NCBI RefSeq assembly: GCF_000220175.1
Contig: NZ_AFPU01000001.1
Span: 591,512 to 655,511 of the forward strand
Direction: 5' to 3'
Source: Nitrosarchaeum koreense MY1
Lineage (GTDB): Archaea; Thermoproteota; Nitrososphaeria; Nitrososphaerales; Nitrosopumilaceae
DNA: 64,000 nucleotides
The notes under the pieces were generated by a model. It was not told the DNA's origin. It made no database searches and saw only the letters and a program-made list of their open reading frames with translations. Made by a program: the position numbers and the translations under genes. This document shows, piece after piece, positions 60,165 through 64,000 of this stretch. Numbering within the stretch: position 1 is the first letter of the stretch; the number at the start of each line of letters is the position of its first letter.

Positions 60165-61520
60165 CTAATTTGAAACACTGAGGCTGTCTCTTTTTGAACT
60201 AAGATTGGCTACCTCTTCTTTGAGTTTTTCAAAGAATTTTTCAATCATTTCTAATCCTGCTACAATTCTTGGGGCGTTTGTTTTTGCAAACTCTAATCTT
60301 TCAGCACTAGTTTTTGGTTTCTGTTTTTTATAATTTTCATAAACTTTTGCACCGTCATAGTCCACATATGCTATCCTTGCGCTATAGTCCGTTCTTTCCA
60401 ATACGAGGCTATCTCCGCCAACAATTGCTGTGTGATATGGATGAACAATCAATGCTTCTGATAGTTTTTGTGATGTGTTGATCTTCATTGCTTGTAATTC
60501 TGGTGCATAGTGATTAAAATCTGCCAAAAGATAAAACGTCGCTTCAGGTTTTGTAACCTTTACTCCTTCAATCTTTGATAATTCATTGTAAACATACTCT
60601 CCCATAATTTTGTGAATGTTTCTTGTAATTTCAAAATACTCGTTTATCTCATCGCTAATTTCAAACCCTTTAACTGCTGCATATTGAATTGGAGTTGATA
60701 CTGCAGTATACTCTGTAGCAAGTATTTTTTTAAATTGTATTTTAAGATCTAAAGCGTGTTGTGGAAATATCACATAACCCAATCTGTATCCTCCGGCTGC
60801 ATGTGATTTTGATAATCCGTTTGTAACAAATGTACCCTCAGGATAAATTTTTCCCATGCTGACAAATTTGGTAAAGTCATAAGTTGTCTGTGCATAAATT
60901 TCATCAGAGATAACTGCTATTGATTGCTCTCTGCATACATCTGCAATCTCTTCTAGCTCTAATCTGTTGTAAAGTAACCCTGTTGGATTGTTTGGATTGT
61001 TTAGTATCAGAACCTTTTGTCTGTCATGCAGTCTTAGTGCAAGTTTTCTAAGATCACTTGGTGAAATTTTTTGATTTGCTTGCGTTGGCAGCATGTGAAA
61101 ATTTTTCTTTAACAATCTAATTTGAGGTAAATATCCAAGCCAAGCAGGCGTTGGTAAAATTACAGTTCCGTGTAAAATTTCAAGTAAATTGAATATCAGT
61201 TCTTTTGTTCCTGGTCCTACATAGATTCTCTTTGGATCAATATCCATTGAAAAATAATGCTTGTTGTATTTTGCAATTGCTTCTCTTAATTCTGGAATTC
61301 CTTGAACTGCAGCGTATGTTCCTTTATCTGCATTTTTTATCAGCGCATCTTGCATGATTTTTGGTACAGGAAATGGGGACTGGCCAAACGCAAATCCATA
61401 AAATCCAAAACTGCATTCTGAATGAGGACAGTCTGAGTGAAATTCCTGCAAAAATGTGTTTAATTTTAGATTTTCAGGTAATTCAATGTCTTCAACTTGC
61501 TGGTCTACAACAAATCTCAT
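60165..61520 (-). CDS. class I/II PLP-dependent aminotransferase
   Basis: This 451-residue enzyme has the fold-type I pattern: NNPNNPTG (about residue 178), DEIYAQTTYD, and the PLP Lys in NGLSKSHAAGGYRLGY (about 240). FGQSPFPVP near the N-terminus fits aspartate/aromatic-type enzymes. The N-terminal 40 residues (CPHSECSFGFYGFAFG) are an unusual extension. The substrate is not assigned. It is probably in an operon with the genes at 61627 and 61945. Confidence 0.9.
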   Translation of the reverse strand: MRFVVDQQVEDIELPENLKLNTFLQEFHSDCPHSECSFGFYGFAFGQSPFPVPKIMQDALIKNADKGTYAAVQGIPELREAIAKYNKHYFSMDIDPKRIYVGPGTKELIFNLLEILHGTVILPTPAWLGYLPQIRLLKKNFHMLPTQANQKISPSDLRKLALRLHDRQKVLILNNPNNPTGLLYNRLELEEIADVCREQSIAVISDEIYAQTTYDFTKFVSMGKIYPEGTFVTNGLSKSHAAGGYRLGYVIFPQHALDLKIQFKKILATEYTAVSTPIQYAAVKGFEISDEINEYFEITRNIHKIMGEYVYNELSKIEGVKVTKPEATFYLLADFNHYAPELQAMKINTSQKLSEALIVHPYHTAIVGGDSLVLERTDYSARIAYVDYDGAKVYENYKKQKPKTSAERLEFAKTNAPRIVAGLEMIEKFFEKLKEEVANLSSKRDSLSVSN

Positions 61521-61626
61521 GATTACTGTATTTTTTACTCAAATATTAGTGTCATTGGCATTTTCATTGAATTTGAGATAATTTGCTAAAATATTTTTTA
61601 GAATTTATTTTACAAATAATTAAATT

Positions 61627-61917
61627 CTAAAATCCCTCTGGAGGTTTTTGAACAAACACATTGCACACAAGCGCATCTGTCTTTGAATCTCTGTATTGTA
61701 CATTGCATGAGACAAATTTTCCTGTTAATGCCATTTCCAAATCTGTCTTTGTTGTTTCTTTGTATTCTGGCTCATCTGGATTGTCAATCTTTGCAATGAT
61801 TATTCTTTCAGTCTTTGCATATTCGTCTTTGTTGTCTTTACGAAAATGTGTTACAAGCATCTCAAATGTATTATTTGACAGACATCCAATCACAGGTCCG
61901 CCTATTCCATCTCCCAT
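61627..61917 (-). CDS. hypothetical small beta-rich protein in mqnD operon
   Basis: This 96-residue soluble protein has three Cys, beta-type strands (TFEMLVTHFRKDNKDEYAK; ERIIIAKIDNPDEPEYKETT) and a KPPEGF end. It lies 27 bp downstream of mqnD. No family is recognised. Confidence 0.6.
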   Translation of the reverse strand: MGDGIGGPVIGCLSNNTFEMLVTHFRKDNKDEYAKTERIIIAKIDNPDEPEYKETTKTDLEMALTGKFVSCNVQYRDSKTDALVCNVFVQKPPEGF

Positions 61918-61944
61918 TGTATTATGAAATTTTTTGTAATATAA

Positions 61945-62772
61945 TTACTTGATGGCTATACTGAGTCCAAATTCCGGAATCAAGTTTTTTTGTTTTGCCA
62001 TCTCAAAGAGTCTTCTAATTGACTCTTCTCCTTTGTCTCCCATATTTACGGTGACATTGTTTACGTACATTTTTACAAATTTCTCAATTAACTCTCTTGG
62101 TTTTCCTCTGCTATATTGCATTGCATAATCTAATGCCGCATCAAGATTATCTAGTCCATATTGAATCGATTCTTGCAGATATCTGTCAAATTTATGAATG
62201 GTGTCCATTCCCAAACTTGTCTTCATAACGTTGATTCCTAATGGAACTGGTAATCCACCGGTTTCTTTATCCCACCACTCTCCAACGTCTACGATTTTGA
62301 TATTTCCTTCTTGTTGGTATGATAATTGGGTCTCATGAATTACTAATCCCGCATCTACTTTTCCATCTCTTACTGCCTCTGGAATATCGCTAAAGTTCAT
62401 TTCAACATAATCAAACTTGCCTATCATCAGCTGAAGCAACAAGAATGCTGATGTCATTTTTCCCGGTATTGCAATTTTGCATTTTTTAATTTCGTCTAAT
62501 GTCATCTGCTTTTTTGCAGTAACTATCGGACCATACCTTATTCCAAAACTCCCGCCGCTTCTCAAAATAGTATATCCTGGAATGTAAGCACATGCATGAA
62601 CTGATACTGCAGTAACATCAAGCTCTGGGTTGGTGGCTTTTCTGTTTAGCTTTTCAATATCTTCAATGACATGCTTTACTGTAAAATCTGGTGATACAAC
62701 TTTGCCTGTAAACATTCCATAAAACATGAATGCGTCATCTGAATCTGGAGTGTGTCCTACAGAAATTTCCAC
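61945..62772 (-). CDS. mqnD: 1,4-dihydroxy-6-naphthoate synthase
   Basis: The 275-residue protein has the periplasmic-binding-protein-like fold of MqnA/MqnD. It begins with EISVGHTPDSDDAFMFYG, typical of MqnD, and has SVHACAYIPGY, RYGPIVTAKK and VIHETQLSYQQEG. It converts cyclic dehypoxanthine futalosine to the naphthoate ring precursor. It starts with GTG. Together with mqnE it supports menaquinone synthesis by the futalosine route. Confidence 0.9.
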   Translation of the reverse strand: MEISVGHTPDSDDAFMFYGMFTGKVVSPDFTVKHVIEDIEKLNRKATNPELDVTAVSVHACAYIPGYTILRSGGSFGIRYGPIVTAKKQMTLDEIKKCKIAIPGKMTSAFLLLQLMIGKFDYVEMNFSDIPEAVRDGKVDAGLVIHETQLSYQQEGNIKIVDVGEWWDKETGGLPVPLGINVMKTSLGMDTIHKFDRYLQESIQYGLDNLDAALDYAMQYSRGKPRELIEKFVKMYVNNVTVNMGDKGEESIRRLFEMAKQKNLIPEFGLSIAIK

Positions 62773-62850
62773 GTTTTATTCCTTAACAGTCGTTATAAAA
62801 ATCAAAACTAGATCGTTTTTCTAATATGTGGCAATTGTTTTACAATTTTT

Positions 62851-63759
62851 GTGAAAACAGTAGAAGCATATGAAAAAGATGTTTTTAACCAAACCAAGTT
62901 TTTAGAGACATTTTGTCCGCAAAAACCTCTGTCTAAAATACAGCAAAAAAATGTCATATTTTCTGGCACTGGTGATTCTTTTGTATCTGCAATACTGGCA
63001 GAGATATTTTCCAATTATCAAGTAAGGTCATTTGATCCGCTTGATTTGCTAAAAAACAAAACCATTGCAAAAAATAAAACCGTCTATTTTGTTTCAGTGT
63101 CTGGAAATACTATATCAAACATCAAGGCTGCAAAAATTGCAAAAAAATCAATTGCTATCACATCTAGACCTCAAAGTAGACTGGCAAAAGCATGTAATGA
63201 TTCCATAATAATGAAATCTTCTACATCTAATGTCTTTACTGCAGGAAGTATTACCTTTTTGGAAACTGCCTTGACTTGTATTTCACTGGTTACATCTTTA
63301 TCCATTCCAAAAAATCCTCAAATTTTTAAAAAAGCATTATCTGATGCAAAAAAATCAAAAACTGGAAAGCGAATCTTTGTTTTAGGTTCAGAATACACAT
63401 ATCCAATTGCAATGTATTGTGCTGCAAAGTTTTATGAGATTTTAGGATATGATGTTCATTTTCAGAGAATAGAGCAGTTTTCACATATGGAATTGTTTTG
63501 TATCAATAAAGGCGATACTGTGATAATCTTTGACGAAAAAAATTCTCACAACAAACAGCTTGCAAAAAATTTGAAAAGCGTTGGATTAAATGTAATTCAT
63601 CCTCCTTTTGAATCAAAAGACAAGATTTCTCAGTTTCTTTACTATGTGTATTTGTCTCAATTACTTCCTCTTTTTGAGGCTAAAAAGCAAGGAAAAAAAG
63701 ATTGTCATTTTATTTTAGCAAAAAAATTTCGTAACGCAAGTAATCAAATGATCTACTGA
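62851..63759 (+). CDS. SIS-domain protein
   Basis: This 302-residue protein has a SIS fold in two halves (about 30-150 and 165-290). The first has the sugar-phosphate loop FSGTGDSFVSA and SVSGNTISN; the second has LGSEYTYPIAMYCAAKFYEI. This resembles phosphoglucose/phosphomannose isomerases or GlmS-type isomerase domains. It starts with GTG and shares a divergent promoter region with mqnD. Confidence 0.8.
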   Translation: MKTVEAYEKDVFNQTKFLETFCPQKPLSKIQQKNVIFSGTGDSFVSAILAEIFSNYQVRSFDPLDLLKNKTIAKNKTVYFVSVSGNTISNIKAAKIAKKSIAITSRPQSRLAKACNDSIIMKSSTSNVFTAGSITFLETALTCISLVTSLSIPKNPQIFKKALSDAKKSKTGKRIFVLGSEYTYPIAMYCAAKFYEILGYDVHFQRIEQFSHMELFCINKGDTVIIFDEKNSHNKQLAKNLKSVGLNVIHPPFESKDKISQFLYYVYLSQLLPLFEAKKQGKKDCHFILAKKFRNASNQMIY

Positions 63760-63807
63760 TCTATTTTGCTCATAAGATTTAATAGCTGAATAATTGGGTT
63801 TGCGAAT

Positions 63808-64000
63808 ATGGCAAAATTCAAGTCAACGACTGAAGTCTTGAGAATCATCAAGAATAAAGAACAGATTCGAAACTTTAGTGTAATCGCTCACGTTGATCAC
63901 GGAAAGACTACGATGAGTGACAGCCTGTTGGCAGCTTCTGGAATTATTGCTCCATCTGCAGCTGGAAAGGCACTTGCAATGGACTTTGATAAAGAGGAGC
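63808..64000 (+). CDS. fusA: elongation factor 2 (partial, window end)
   Basis: The first 64 codons encode the start of archaeal EF-2: [20 protein letters not shown], then the GTPase P-loop AHVDHGKTT and a switch I region ([20 protein letters not shown]). It moves tRNA and mRNA during translation. The remainder lies outside the window. A TATA-like tttaatag is about 30 bp upstream. Confidence 0.95.
   Translation, partial: MAKFKSTTEVLRIIKNKEQIRNFSVIAHVDHGKTTMSDSLLAASGIIAPSAAGKALAMDFDKEE

Noticed and set aside
1..64000. CRISPR arrays, insertion sequences, integrases or prophage genes
   Set aside because: No regularly spaced repeats, Cas genes, transposase motifs or phage structural genes were seen on either strand.

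Overview
The window is AT-rich, gene-dense chromosomal DNA from an archaeon. The information-processing genes are archaeal: TATA-binding protein (44925), transcription factor B (52344), FEN1 with a PCNA-binding tail (8094) and the start of elongation factor 2 (63808). The ESCRT-type division protein CdvA (4266), two secreted proteins with the PEFG C-terminal sorting signal (9728, 40439), a Met-rich exported protein, futalosine-route menaquinone genes (mqnE, mqnD) and many leaderless genes with a TATA element about 25 bp before the start codon together point to a Nitrosopumilus/Nitrosarchaeum-type ammonia-oxidising thaumarchaeote. No ammonia-oxidation genes lie in the window, so this placement is inference. 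I saw no transposase, integrase, phage module or CRISPR array.

Layout. 0-4 kb: the end of an operon for a membrane-bound, complex I/group 4 hydrogenase-like complex (HyfF-, HyfG- and HyfI-like) whose large subunit has lost the Ni-binding cysteines. 4-9 kb: cdvA, acetyl-CoA synthetase, a PAS protein and fen. 9-16 kb: tRNA-Ser(CGA), secreted proteins, and an accessory stretch (11.9-13.3 kb) packed with tiny zinc-finger/zinc-ribbon genes, including a five-gene overlapping minus-strand operon. 16-30 kb: Met-rich protein, rhodanese/MBL-fold enzyme, class III cyclase, DoxX, Sua5, MscL, secreted proteins and many microproteins. 30-42 kb: a coiled-coil protein, a JAMM metalloprotease, an orphan DppB/DppC permease pair, and secreted proteins. 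42-54 kb: an SNF2 helicase, TBP, superoxide dismutase, an HD-domain protein, a DnaJ membrane protein, an Lrp regulator, TPR proteins and TFB. 54-64 kb: mqnE, a thiamine-binding protein, a CBS-TrkH fusion, an aminotransferase, mqnD, a SIS-domain protein and EF-2.

The most unusual content is (i) the nickel-less energy-converting complex, (ii) a large set of microproteins of 28-60 residues, many with CxxC or C2H2 metal sites, including three dispersed members of a CxCxCH family, (iii) a voltage-sensor-like membrane protein without a visible pore, (iv) a CBS-TrkH fusion, and (v) a short structured RNA candidate at 46848-46907 that resembles an H/ACA guide.

Start codons were chosen from TATA spacing, Shine-Dalgarno-like GGTGA/GGAGG motifs, signal-peptide position and overlap with the gene before. 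TTG and GTG starts are common here. All functional calls come from reading motifs; no database search was run.
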